Part shown: positions 1 to 8,170 of the stretch, in pieces | Layout of the letters: each line of letters begins with the position of its first letter | How positions within the stretch are numbered: position 1 is the first letter of the stretch | Source of the DNA: Halobacillus litoralis | GTDB lineage: Bacteria > Bacillota > Bacilli > Bacillales > Halobacillaceae | Assembly (NCBI RefSeq): GCF_004101865.1 | Contig: NZ_CP026118.1 | Location: 248,001-312,000, forward strand | DNA length: 64,000 nt | Direction of reading: 5' to 3' | The notes under the pieces: generated by a model | Database searches by the model: none | What the model was told of the DNA's origin: nothing | The model's input: the letters and a program-made list of their open reading frames with translations, nothing else | Program-made: the position numbers and the translations under genes

Positions 1-378
1 AATCTCCAGTGCCTGCTCTCCTGTATCGGGCTGGGAAAGGAGAAGCTCTTCGATATCTACTCCAAGCGCTCTTGCGTAGACAGGGTCCAAGGCATGCTCA
101 GCATCGATGAAAGCCGCTGTGCCGCCATTACGTTGTGCTTCAGCAATAGCGTGGAGAGCAACCGTCGTCTTACCGGAAGATTCCGGCCCATATATTTCTA
201 CAACCCTTCCGCGGGGATATCCGCCAACACCAAGTGCAACATCCAGCCCCAAAGAGCCACTCGAAACCGTATGCACCTTCTGTTCTGATCCATCACCCAT
301 TTTCATAATAGAACCCTTGCCGAATTGTTTCTCTATTTGGCGTAAAGCCATATCTAACGCTTGCTTACGATCACTCAT
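1..378 (-). CDS. recA: RecA recombinase, N-terminal part (cut by window edge)
   Basis: RecA forms ATP-dependent filaments on single-stranded DNA, drives strand exchange and triggers LexA self-cleavage in the SOS response. The 126 visible residues start [12 protein letters not shown] and contain the Walker A motif GPESSGKT at about residues 64-71 and the segment [13 protein letters not shown]. The start at 378 is supported by a GAAAGGCGG ribosome site just upstream. The rest of the gene lies before base 1. It follows cinA, but a terminator-like hairpin and its own promoter and LexA-like box lie between them, so it is probably mainly transcribed on its own. Confidence 0.97.
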   Translation of the reverse strand, partial: MSDRKQALDMALRQIEKQFGKGSIMKMGDGSEQKVHTVSSGSLGLDVALGVGGYPRGRVVEIYGPESSGKTTVALHAIAEAQRNGGTAAFIDAEHALDPVYARALGVDIEELLLSQPDTGEQALEI

Positions 379-412
379 ATAAATCATACCGCCTTTCAAA
401 ATTTCTAACCCT

Positions 413-441
413 ATCATAACTTGTTTTTGATCGTTTGCCAA
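413..441 (-). promoter_or_regulatory. recA sigma-A type promoter
   Basis: On the minus strand TTGGCA (436-441) and TATGAT (413-418) are separated by exactly 17 bases, a near-consensus vegetative promoter. The recA start codon follows about 35 bases downstream. Confidence 0.8.
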
Positions 442-449
442 CTAAAAAG

Positions 450-463
450 CGAATAAATGTTCC
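450..463. promoter_or_regulatory. LexA (DinR) box upstream of recA
   Basis: CGAATAAATGTTCC matches the Gram-positive SOS box CGAAC-N4-GTTCG at all but two positions and abuts the upstream side of the recA -35 element. A repressor here would cover RNA polymerase contacts, which fits known SOS control of recA in Bacillus. Binding is inferred. Confidence 0.65.
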
Positions 464-480
464 CTTTTTTTATTAGAAAA

Positions 481-530
481 AGATCTGATTCCGGTTTTTC
501 CTCTAAAGGAAACTCCGAAATTCAGATCCA
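481..530 (-). terminator. Terminator between cinA and recA
   Basis: AGATCTGA at 481-488 pairs with TCAGATC at 522-528 and the stem extends inward with some mismatches. Read on the minus strand it ends in a T-rich stretch, directly after the cinA stop codon. Confidence 0.65.
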
Positions 531-538
531 AAATTTCA

Positions 539-1783
539 TCAAAAATCATTTTTCAAACGATGGAAAAGAAGTTCATAGCCCTTCTTCACCGCCCGATTTC
601 TCACTTGATCACGACCGCCGTTGAAATTGAACAGATGGACTTCAGGGTCTTGTTCACCGATTTGTATTCCGATGAATACAGTCCCCGGATGCCTCCCCTC
701 ACTCGGCTCAGGTCCAGCGACGCCTGTAAAACTTATACTTACATCAACATCAAGCAAACTTTGAGTATTCAATGCCATGATTTCTGCACATTCGTGGCTG
801 ATGGTACCGTATTGCTTGATGAGGAACTTCGGTACTTGGATGACCTTTTCCTTAGTCTCAGCTGTATAAGCGACCAGTCCGCCCTGGCACACAGCTGAAG
901 CCCCTGGTAAAGCCACTAACCGTTCTATAAAGCTTCCTCCAGTAAAACTTTCTGCTGAACCAATCGTGTACTTATGTTCTTTTAAAAGGTCCCGGACGCG
1001 CTCTTCAATCGTTACCGTATCACTACCATAATAATAAGACCCAACTTCCTGTAATATCTTTTCTTTGAGAAGAGCGATCTTATGGTAGGCATCCTCAGTC
1101 GTCTCGCCGGTAGCCGTCAACCTCAAACCGACTTCTCCTTCACTTGCCAAAGGAGCAATAGTAGGGTTCGTCTGGTTCGTGATGATGTCTTGCAATTCCG
1201 TTTCGAGTGTAGACTCCCCGATCCCGATGAATCGCATCATCTCAGATACGATCTGTGATTTCAAATTATAGATTTTGTGCAGACGAGGGATGACTTCGTC
1301 TTGCATCAATGTTTTCATTTCGGAGGGCACCCCAGGTAAAAATATCCAGAGGCAGCCATCTTTCTCGATCAATTGCCCCGGAGCCATTCCTTCCCTGTTG
1401 GTTAATACATCAGCTTTTGAAAAGACGAGTGACTGCTTTCGATTGTTCGGGGTCATTTTTCTATGATTACGGTCGTAGTAGGATTGAATTTTCGCCAGTG
1501 TTTCCTCATGGTTAACCAATTCCTGCTGCATCACCTTCTGCGCAGCCTCCCGTGTCAGATCATCTTCTGTAGGGCCTAATCCTCCCGTCACGATGATCAC
1601 CTCTGAGCGGGACTGGGCATGCTCGAATGTCGTCTGTAAACGATTGAAATTGTCACCTACAACTGTATGACGCAAGACGGGTAGCCCGATGCCTGCCATT
1701 TCTTTAGAAATCCATTGGGCATTCGTATTGGAAATCTGCCCCAAAAGCAACTCTGTACCGACTGCAATAATTTCCGTCTTCAT
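539..1783 (-). CDS. cinA: CinA-family protein (competence/damage-inducible)
   Basis: This 414-residue protein has the two-domain layout of long CinA proteins: an N-terminal MoaB/MogA-like domain (MKTEIIAVGTELLLG, GGLGPTEDD) and a C-terminal nicotinamide-nucleotide amidase-type domain (SAESFTGG, SFTGVAGP). Family members are linked to pyridine nucleotide salvage and, in naturally competent species, to co-expression with recA. The start at 1783 overlaps the pgsA stop in ATGA, giving translational coupling; an upstream in-frame start at 1807 would extend into pgsA and lacks family similarity. Gene order pgsA-cinA-recA is standard in Bacillaceae. Confidence 0.95.
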   Translation of the reverse strand: MKTEIIAVGTELLLGQISNTNAQWISKEMAGIGLPVLRHTVVGDNFNRLQTTFEHAQSRSEVIIVTGGLGPTEDDLTREAAQKVMQQELVNHEETLAKIQSYYDRNHRKMTPNNRKQSLVFSKADVLTNREGMAPGQLIEKDGCLWIFLPGVPSEMKTLMQDEVIPRLHKIYNLKSQIVSEMMRFIGIGESTLETELQDIITNQTNPTIAPLASEGEVGLRLTATGETTEDAYHKIALLKEKILQEVGSYYYGSDTVTIEERVRDLLKEHKYTIGSAESFTGGSFIERLVALPGASAVCQGGLVAYTAETKEKVIQVPKFLIKQYGTISHECAEIMALNTQSLLDVDVSISFTGVAGPEPSEGRHPGTVFIGIQIGEQDPEVHLFNFNGGRDQVRNRAVKKGYELLFHRLKNDF

Positions 1784-2358
1784 TTTGAATCTCTCATCAC
1801 GTGCCAATTTTTCTTAAAGTAATCGTAACCTGAATATACAGTTATGATGAGTGCTAAATACAGGGCGATCGTTCCTAATGGAAAGCCGATAAAAGCAAGT
1901 GGCCAATTGTGCAGCAAGAGAAGTGAAATCGCTACAATCTGAATCCAAGTCTTCAGTTTCCCCATTTGACTTGCAGCAAGTACACTTCCTTCTCCAGCAG
2001 CAACTAACCTTAACCCAGTAACAGCAAACTCCCGACTGATAATCAGGATGACAATCCAAGCCGGAGCAAGGCCGATTTCAACGAGCAAAATCAAGGCCGC
2101 ACTCACTAACAATTTATCAGCAAGCGGGTCTAAAAACTTCCCTAAATTCGTCACAAGGTTGTATTTCCTGGCAATGTACCCATCAATCCAATCCGTTGTA
2201 GAAGCAATGATAAAAAGGAGTGCCCCAGCTAAGTGAGCGACAGGCAGGTCCCTGTCCCCCATTTCCAATGCACCCCAGTTAAAAGGGGCGCTCATAAGTA
2301 TGATAAAGACAGGGATTAGAAATATGCGTGATAAAGTTATTTTATTTGGTAAATTCAT
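1780..2358 (-). CDS. pgsA: CDP-diacylglycerol-glycerol-3-phosphate 3-phosphatidyltransferase
   Basis: PgsA makes phosphatidylglycerol phosphate from CDP-diacylglycerol and glycerol 3-phosphate at the membrane, the committed step to phosphatidylglycerol and cardiolipin. The 192-residue protein has the complete CDP-alcohol phosphotransferase signature: D56, D59-G60, A63-R64, G73, D77 and D81 with the canonical spacing. Several hydrophobic membrane segments surround it. It lies after the RodZ-like gene and overlaps cinA by four bases. Confidence 0.97.
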   Translation of the reverse strand: MNLPNKITLSRIFLIPVFIILMSAPFNWGALEMGDRDLPVAHLAGALLFIIASTTDWIDGYIARKYNLVTNLGKFLDPLADKLLVSAALILLVEIGLAPAWIVILIISREFAVTGLRLVAAGEGSVLAASQMGKLKTWIQIVAISLLLLHNWPLAFIGFPLGTIALYLALIITVYSGYDYFKKNWHVMRDSK

Positions 2359-2390
2359 ATGGTCACTCTCCTATTACTGAATACATGAAA

Positions 2391-2449
2391 GGCTGCCCGG
2401 CTACAAAGAGTTCATAAATCACTCCTATAGCTCAATTTATAGGGCAGCC
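2391..2449. repeat. Inverted repeat between rodZ-like gene and pgsA
   Basis: GGCTGCCC (2391-2398) is the exact complement of GGGCAGCC (2442-2449). Inside it, CCTATA (2424-2429) and TATAGG (2438-2443) form a second, smaller hairpin that shares two bases with the outer arm, so the two folds compete. There is no T-run; it may be an mRNA processing, stability or attenuation element. Confidence 0.45.
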
Positions 2450-2460
2450 TGACCACGATT

Positions 2461-3396
2461 TCATTTCTGGAATTGAAGCAATAATTTCTGGGTCGATAAT
2501 TCCGGGTTTGGAAATGGCACTTCCTGATCATTGATCTTAACTACTGTACCCGGCGCGTTTCCGGTTTTGATATAAAGCTCGTCGTCACCTTCAAAATCCA
2601 AGGTTAGTGGTGAATCACTTGGACCGTACTCACCAGCTGTAATCAATCCCTCACCACCCTTAGGAGATTGAACATCCATATATGCGGCGCCTGTCCATTC
2701 AATAGTCACTGTAGGCTTTTCCACCCCTGTGACTTCATAGATGTGCTCAGGAAAGCCACCCGTGCCTTCTTGGCTAAGTTCAACATTCATTTCTTGTTCG
2801 GATTGTTTTTCTTTCTCTTCTTCTGTTTTTTCTGGGTTTTCTTCATCATATGAAGATCCACTTCCGTCTTCATCATTATTCCCTTCAGACTCCGTATTCT
2901 CTTGTGTTTCTTCCTCTGAATCTCCCTGATCAGAAGAGTCTGCAGGTACGTTGATTTCATCATTGGAATCATTTTGAGGTGAAGATCCTTCATTCTCTGC
3001 ATCGCCACCGTTTTGTAAGAACACCCATGCTACAAGCAGGATACCTATAACCAGCGCGACTGTTAAAATAGTCGGAAAGATCTTGGAGCTCCCTGAACTT
3101 TTTTGGGAGGCTTCTTTCTTCGATTTCTGCACACGACTGTATTGCACTGCACTCTCATCTTCAAAGGTGGGCAGTTCACTTTTATGCTCTTCCATTACGA
3201 TTTCAGGGTCCAATCCTACAGCAGAAGCATACTCACGAATAAATGCCCGAGTGTAGAACTTCCCAGGCAGCACTTGGAACTCATTCGTTTCTATAGCTTT
3301 TAAATAACGCTTTTGAATTTTAGTTGTTTCTTGTAATGACTCTAAAGAAATGCCCTTCGTTTCCCTGGCTTCCTTCAGTCTTTCTCCAATCTCCAT
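2461..3396 (-). CDS. rodZ: RodZ-like cytoskeletal/cell-shape protein (YmfM type)
   Basis: This 311-residue protein has the RodZ layout: an N-terminal Xre-like helix-turn-helix domain (about residues 1-75, GERLKEARETKGISLESL), one transmembrane helix (about 106-127), a low-complexity linker rich in Asp, Glu, Ser and Asn (about 131-203), and a C-terminal beta domain of the DUF4115 type (about 210-311). RodZ couples the MreB cytoskeleton to the cell wall elongation machinery. The start at 3396 follows a GGATGG site and begins directly with the HTH; longer starts only add residues unrelated to the family. The unusually acidic extracytoplasmic linker is typical of salt-adapted organisms. Confidence 0.88.
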   Translation of the reverse strand: MEIGERLKEARETKGISLESLQETTKIQKRYLKAIETNEFQVLPGKFYTRAFIREYASAVGLDPEIVMEEHKSELPTFEDESAVQYSRVQKSKKEASQKSSGSSKIFPTILTVALVIGILLVAWVFLQNGGDAENEGSSPQNDSNDEINVPADSSDQGDSEEETQENTESEGNNDEDGSGSSYDEENPEKTEEEKEKQSEQEMNVELSQEGTGGFPEHIYEVTGVEKPTVTIEWTGAAYMDVQSPKGGEGLITAGEYGPSDSPLTLDFEGDDELYIKTGNAPGTVVKINDQEVPFPNPELSTQKLLLQFQK

Positions 3397-3415
3397 GTGT
3401 AACACCATCCAATTT

Positions 3416-4207
3416 CTAAAAATCAAACATGGAAAAACCATCGTTCATCGGCATGCTCGGTTTCTCCACTGTTTCATAAGTAATTTCTTCATCATCATTG
3501 TTACGAAGCTCTATGATGTAATCGAAGTCATCCATCTTGTATTCGGTTTCCTGAACAAATATATCCGGATGTTCAATGACTTTGGTCGCTGGCAGCCTCA
3601 TAATTTCCCGAACCAGCTGCCAATGCTGTTCGTTTGCTCTTTTTGCAGAAACGATTCCATCTATAATATAGAGGTTATCTTCACTATATTCTTCATCAAT
3701 CAGCTGATTACGAACCGTTTGTTTAAGCAGCGTACTAGAAACGAATAACCAGCGCTTATTAGCACAGACACTTGCGGCAACCACAGATTCTGTCTTTCCT
3801 ACTCGCGGCATCCCGCGTATCCCGATTAATTTGTGGCCATCTTTCATAAAAAGTTCTGCCATGAAATCAACTAGCAGCCCAAGGTCTTCACGATTGAATC
3901 GAAAGGTTTTCCGGTCATCGATGTCACTATGTATATACCTTCCATGCCTGACAGCCAGCCGGTCTCTCAACTTCGGCCTGCGCAGCTTTGTGACTTTGAT
4001 CGTGTCCATCGTATCTAAAATCGACTGGAGTCGAGTTATTTGCTCTTCGTCTTTACATAATAAGAGCATACCCCTGTGTGAATTTTCTACACCATTGATT
4101 GTAACAATATTGATAGACATCATACCCAGCAATGAGGAGATATCCCCAAGAAGTCCAGGGCGGTTGTATTGTATTTCATATTCTAAGTACCATTCTTTTT
4201 TCTCCAT
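3416..4207 (-). CDS. ymfK: YmfK-like protein, DUF3388 family
   Basis: This 263-residue protein has an N-terminal ACT-like region (WYLEYEIQYNRPGLLGDISSLLG) followed by a larger domain with IRGMPRVGKTESVVAA, which resembles a P-loop nucleotide-binding motif. It matches the conserved Bacillaceae family found between ymfJ and ymfM; the biochemical function is not known to me. The start at 4207 has a good GAGGAG ribosome site eight bases upstream; a start at 4279 would leave that site inside the gene. It is separated from ymfJ by a terminator, so it may have its own promoter, which I could not place convincingly. Confidence 0.82.
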   Translation of the reverse strand: MEKKEWYLEYEIQYNRPGLLGDISSLLGMMSINIVTINGVENSHRGMLLLCKDEEQITRLQSILDTMDTIKVTKLRRPKLRDRLAVRHGRYIHSDIDDRKTFRFNREDLGLLVDFMAELFMKDGHKLIGIRGMPRVGKTESVVAASVCANKRWLFVSSTLLKQTVRNQLIDEEYSEDNLYIIDGIVSAKRANEQHWQLVREIMRLPATKVIEHPDIFVQETEYKMDDFDYIIELRNNDDEEITYETVEKPSMPMNDGFSMFDF

Positions 4208-4368
4208 AACACAACTCCTCTGGAAAAAATGTCGTTTTTTGTCAAAGTCGAGTGATATATGGAATTTTCCACTCTTCATCTATCATAAAGGATTTTCATT
4301 AAATAGGAAAGGTGAGAACTGCATAAACATCCAAAAAGTTATAAAGATTAAATCGTAAAATACTTATG

Positions 4369-4401
4369 AAAAAATCCGCACAATGGTTTTGTGCGGATTT
4401 T
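4369..4401 (-). terminator. Terminator after ymfJ
   Basis: A perfect 13 bp stem (4371-4383 with 4389-4401) with a five-base loop lies just past the ymfJ stop codon. On the minus strand it runs into T-rich sequence. The other strand is also AT-flanked, but no gene converges on it. Confidence 0.9.
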
Positions 4402-4409
4402 GTCGAGGT

Positions 4410-4670
4410 TTAAGATTGTGTTCCTTCGTTTTGAACCATTTTCACCATTATGTTAGCCATGGCATGTTGTTCTTTCTCATCAGCTACATTCCAAAGATCA
4501 CGCAAAACAGCTTCCTGCTCGTTCTTAGCATCAACAGTATTAGCTAAATAACCACCGATTTCATAAGCAAGTTCTGATACGGCATGTTGTTCCATTCCTT
4601 GACCTTTCGCTTGATGTAAGCGATCGCCCAAAAAGTCTTTCCAAGAATCAAAATTATCGAGAACAGACAT
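4410..4670 (-). CDS. ymfJ: YmfJ-like protein, DUF3243 family
   Basis: This is an 86-residue, probably helical, soluble protein starting MSVLDNFDSWKDFLGDRL, matching the DUF3243 family conserved in this gene cluster. No enzyme motif is visible. A GGAGG site lies eight bases upstream of the ATG at 4670; a TTG codon one triplet earlier is less well spaced. A strong terminator follows, so it ends the ymfF-ymfH-ymfI-ymfJ group. Function unknown. Confidence 0.85.
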   Translation of the reverse strand: MSVLDNFDSWKDFLGDRLHQAKGQGMEQHAVSELAYEIGGYLANTVDAKNEQEAVLRDLWNVADEKEQHAMANIMVKMVQNEGTQS

Positions 4671-4738
4671 CAATGTAACCTCCTCTGAATTTTTTCATGC
4701 TTAGTATTAGGAGGAGTGAATGAAATTATTCACGATAA

Positions 4739-5458
4739 TCAAGCCCAGCCACCATTGATTTGAATAATTTGTCCTGTAATATAGCTGGAACGTCCGTTTA
4801 TTAAAAAATCAATAGCATCAGATACCTCTTCAGCCTTCCCGGCACGACCCATCGGGATCTCCTCAGCTAGGGCTGTCAATTCATCCTTTGTTAAGTGCGC
4901 ATTCATTTTCGTGTCAATCAAACCGGGCGCGACAGCATTCACCCGGATTCCACTAGGGGCGACCTCTTTGGCCAGGCCTTTCACGAAACTGTTTTGTGCC
5001 CCTTTAACAGAACTGTATGCTACTTCAAGGCTTGCCCCTTCGATTCCGAAAATAGACGAAACCAAGATGATGCTTCCTGCTTTTTGGTGAATCATGTAGG
5101 GAAGGACATGTTTGGTGGTCATCCATACAGCTTTTACATGGACGTTATATAATGCATCCATATCTTCTGGATGCATATCTTGGAAAATACCAGTCCACAT
5201 TTGCCCTCCAGCGAAAATGACCGCATCCCATTCCATCTCCAGAGTATCCAAAAATGTAACAATGCCTTCATTCGTTGAAAGATCTGCTTGAAAATCACCT
5301 GAATATTGATGGCTGGGAATTTCTTTTCTCAGAGAAGAAACTGCTGATTCATTGGCATTATATTGCAAACCGACTTCATAACCTTTTGCAACTAATTTAA
5401 GGGCTGTCGCTCTACCAATTTCACCGCTCGCCCCCAAAATCAGCACCCTTTTATTCAT
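4739..5458 (-). CDS. ymfI: Short-chain dehydrogenase/reductase (YmfI type)
   Basis: This 239-residue NAD(P)-dependent oxidoreductase has the glycine-rich cofactor loop GASGEIG (residues 9-15), the NNAG-equivalent FAGG, and the catalytic Ser (S134/S135), Y148 and K152 in YSSVK. The C-terminus GQIIQINGGWA is typical of FabG-like SDRs. Its substrate cannot be told from sequence; FabG-like 3-oxoacyl reductases are the nearest well-known group. It overlaps the end of ymfH by eight bases, so the two are co-translated. Confidence 0.9.
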   Translation of the reverse strand: MNKRVLILGASGEIGRATALKLVAKGYEVGLQYNANESAVSSLRKEIPSHQYSGDFQADLSTNEGIVTFLDTLEMEWDAVIFAGGQMWTGIFQDMHPEDMDALYNVHVKAVWMTTKHVLPYMIHQKAGSIILVSSIFGIEGASLEVAYSSVKGAQNSFVKGLAKEVAPSGIRVNAVAPGLIDTKMNAHLTKDELTALAEEIPMGRAGKAEEVSDAIDFLINGRSSYITGQIIQINGGWA

Positions 5459-6743
5459 TTGTCTGTGGTTTTACCTGGAAAACGGAAATCGCTTCTTCTT
5501 TTATCCAATGTTGCAAGTATTCATCTGCATCATCTGCGGTTAGAGATTCGATGACTGGTAAAACTTCGAATAAATCGACGCCTAACGTATGGTAATGTGT
5601 GAATTGATTTGCGATGAATTCCAGTGAATTCAAAGCTCGCATGAATTGGCCGATTTTCTTCCGTTTCATTCGCGTGAAATCTTTTTCGGAGATGCGCTGT
5701 TCTTTTAATTCATGCAACATTTCTTTTACTCGTTTAGTCATTTGATCAGGCTTTCTTGAATCTCCACCGAGAATAGTGAAGCCGAATTGGCGATCAAGCT
5801 CAGTTTCAAACTGGAAGCTATCGTCAATCAAGTCCTCTTTGTAAAGCTCTTCATAGAAAACTCCACTCTTAGAGAAGTAATAGTCAAGGATCATTCCTGA
5901 AAGCAATTCGCCTCTCAGAATTTCTTCCCCTGTCAGTCCCTGGACGTTTTCTTTCACACCAACCATGGCTTTTGCTGTTGTCACAGGCATGGTTATGGAG
6001 TGATCCTTTTTGGCTACCGTTTTAGGCTCTTCCGGGTAGGATCGATTAATCTCAGGGGCTTCAGGAAACTCTTTATTCTCCTGATTTTCACGAATAAGAT
6101 CCATCATTGCTTCAGGTTCAATGTTTCCAGCAACGAACAACACCATGTTGGATGGGTGATAAAACGTTTCATAGCACGTATAAAGGTCATCTTTTGTAAT
6201 ATCCTGAATGCTGTCCACTGTTCCTGCAATATCCACCTTCACAGGGTGATTGTGGTAGAGACTCTGAATGGTTCCGAAAAATGAACGCCAGTCAGGCTGA
6301 TCATCGTACATACGAATTTCTTGTGCGATGATCCCTTTTTCCTTTTCTACCGATTCTTCTGAGAAGTACGGGTCCTGAACGAAGTCCAGTAATGTCTTCA
6401 CATTTTTATCGATTTGACTCGTCGCTGAAAATAAGTAAGCCGTCTTGGTGAAAGAAGTAAACGCATTTGCCGAAGCCCCGAGTCTAGTGAAGTCTTGGAA
6501 CACATCCCGGTCTTCTTTTTCAAAAAGCTTATGTTCAAGAAAGTGTGCGATGCCTTCCGGGACTGTGACACTCTCATCCTGACCAATCGGGGTGAACGTT
6601 TGATCGATCGATCCATAATTGGTAGTGAAAATACCGAACGTTTTCGCCATCTCAGGTTTCGATAATAGGAAAACCTTCAAACCATTATCCATTGTTTCTT
6701 GATAAACGGATTCATTCAGTTGTTTATATACTAGTTCCTCCAT
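5451..6743 (-). CDS. ymfH: M16-family zinc peptidase (YmfH type)
   Basis: This 430-residue protein is an insulinase-type peptidase. The inverted zinc motif HFLEH is at residues 67-71, and an expected downstream acidic ligand lies in EKGIIAQEIRMYDDQ. It is the catalytic member of the adjacent ymfF/ymfH pair. The start at 6743 has an AAGGAGGGG site six bases upstream and lies one base after the ymfF stop; the longer frame would place the ribosome site inside the gene. Relatives of this pair process small peptides or serve in maturation and export of peptide products; the substrate here is unknown. Confidence 0.92.
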   Translation of the reverse strand: MEELVYKQLNESVYQETMDNGLKVFLLSKPEMAKTFGIFTTNYGSIDQTFTPIGQDESVTVPEGIAHFLEHKLFEKEDRDVFQDFTRLGASANAFTSFTKTAYLFSATSQIDKNVKTLLDFVQDPYFSEESVEKEKGIIAQEIRMYDDQPDWRSFFGTIQSLYHNHPVKVDIAGTVDSIQDITKDDLYTCYETFYHPSNMVLFVAGNIEPEAMMDLIRENQENKEFPEAPEINRSYPEEPKTVAKKDHSITMPVTTAKAMVGVKENVQGLTGEEILRGELLSGMILDYYFSKSGVFYEELYKEDLIDDSFQFETELDRQFGFTILGGDSRKPDQMTKRVKEMLHELKEQRISEKDFTRMKRKKIGQFMRALNSLEFIANQFTHYHTLGVDLFEVLPVIESLTADDADEYLQHWIKEEAISVFQVKPQTNE

Positions 6744-6744
6744 A

Positions 6745-8028
6745 TTATTCCCCTCCTTCATTGCTCGTTAAGAAGTAAATCGTATCCAGTTCGATTTTGT
6801 TAGCCATAGCAACCACATCTCGTTTTGTAACTTTACGAATATTATCAATCAACTCATTCGCAGGCATTTCTGCACCAGAAAGCATTTGATGGTAGAGAAC
6901 CTCAATCAGCCCGTTGGCATTATCCATCGTTTCTTGAAGTTGGTTGACAACCTGTTCAGTGGTCTCTTGTACTTGTTCTTCTGTGAAATCGCCTTTTTTC
7001 ATGGCTTCCATCTGTTCTAATATAATGGTTTTCGCCTGCCCGTAATCTTTTGGATCCACCCCACTGAAGACAAGCAGTAAACCTTTGTGGCTTTCAAATC
7101 TGGAAGCAGCATAATAAGCGAGGCTGTGCTTCTCCCTTACGTTCATGAATAACTTTGAACTTGGGAACCCACCGAAAAGGCCATTGAAAATTTGTAAAGC
7201 ATAGTAATCATCATCACCGAACTTAGTGTTCGTGCGGTAGCCGAGGTGCAGTTTACCCTGGTTCACTTCTTCTCTTTCTATGATTTCGGCAGGTTCTTCC
7301 ACCTGTTTAGATACAGATACTTGATCATTGTCATCATTATTGCTTCCACTTCTGGAAAAATACTGATCGGTCATTTTCTCGACTGCTGCCTGATCCATAT
7401 CGCCGATCACATAGACATCCAGCATGTCATTTTTGATCATCTGACGGTAGTAACCATAGAGTTTATCAGGTGTAATATCAGCCATATCCTCCTGGTAACC
7501 ATGGACGTGCAGGGCATAAGGTTCGTCTTTACACATGTGGTCCATGAGACGCAAATTCGCATAACTCATTTTGTCATCTTTTATTGAGGTGATTTTTTGT
7601 TCCAGCGTCTGTTTTTCACGGGACACAATGGCTTCATCGAATCCATCGCCCTCCACTTTCGGATCGAAGAGCACTTCGTGAAAAAGCTTGAATGCTTCTT
7701 CCAGAATCGGCTCCTGATCGTTCAAATAAGCTTCATTCACAACCTCCATACGAAAGCTGATTACGTGATTTTCTCCTTTTTTCGAACCGTCACTGGACAG
7801 AGCTGTTCCATAAAGATTCTCAAAAGCGGACTGCAATGAGCGCACATTAGGGTGATTGTTCGTAGCTTTTTGTAATACGTGCGGGAGAAGTGCCCTCTCT
7901 GTAATGCCCTCTCTTTTTAATGGGGCTTTGAATTTTGCTACGATATTGATGGTTTTGTATTTTTTGCTGGGTAAAATATGTAGTCGGTATCCTTCTTTTT
8001 CAAGTAACGTTTCTTCTGTCAATTTCAT
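6745..8028 (-). CDS. ymfF: M16-family peptidase homologue lacking the zinc motif (YmfF type)
   Basis: This 427-residue protein is M16-like from end to end (for example GLFGGFPSSKLFMNVREKHSLAYY in the C-terminal half). The place of HxxEH reads LPHVLQKAT, so the zinc-binding residues are missing and it is probably not a peptidase by itself. Non-catalytic subunits commonly pair with an active M16 subunit, and ymfH follows after one base, which suggests a heterodimer. Confidence 0.9.
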   Translation of the reverse strand: MKLTEETLLEKEGYRLHILPSKKYKTINIVAKFKAPLKREGITERALLPHVLQKATNNHPNVRSLQSAFENLYGTALSSDGSKKGENHVISFRMEVVNEAYLNDQEPILEEAFKLFHEVLFDPKVEGDGFDEAIVSREKQTLEQKITSIKDDKMSYANLRLMDHMCKDEPYALHVHGYQEDMADITPDKLYGYYRQMIKNDMLDVYVIGDMDQAAVEKMTDQYFSRSGSNNDDNDQVSVSKQVEEPAEIIEREEVNQGKLHLGYRTNTKFGDDDYYALQIFNGLFGGFPSSKLFMNVREKHSLAYYAASRFESHKGLLLVFSGVDPKDYGQAKTIILEQMEAMKKGDFTEEQVQETTEQVVNQLQETMDNANGLIEVLYHQMLSGAEMPANELIDNIRKVTKRDVVAMANKIELDTIYFLTSNEGGE

Positions 8029-8130
8029 ATATACATCCTCCTCATCATTCTTTTTTTATTATAGACCTACATGTCCATATTCATCCATCAAAGCTATGTC
8101 CTATGCTAAGGTATATGTGTGAAAAAGTAA

Positions 8131-8168
8131 AAAATTAAGTCCGGTACAAATGCACCGGACTTAATTTT
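8131..8168 (-). terminator. Terminator of the nucleoside transporter operon
   Basis: A perfect 15 bp stem (8131-8145 with 8154-8168) with an eight-base loop lies two bases past the nupQ stop codon and is followed on the minus strand by a T-rich stretch. Confidence 0.93.
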
Positions 8169-8170
8169 GA

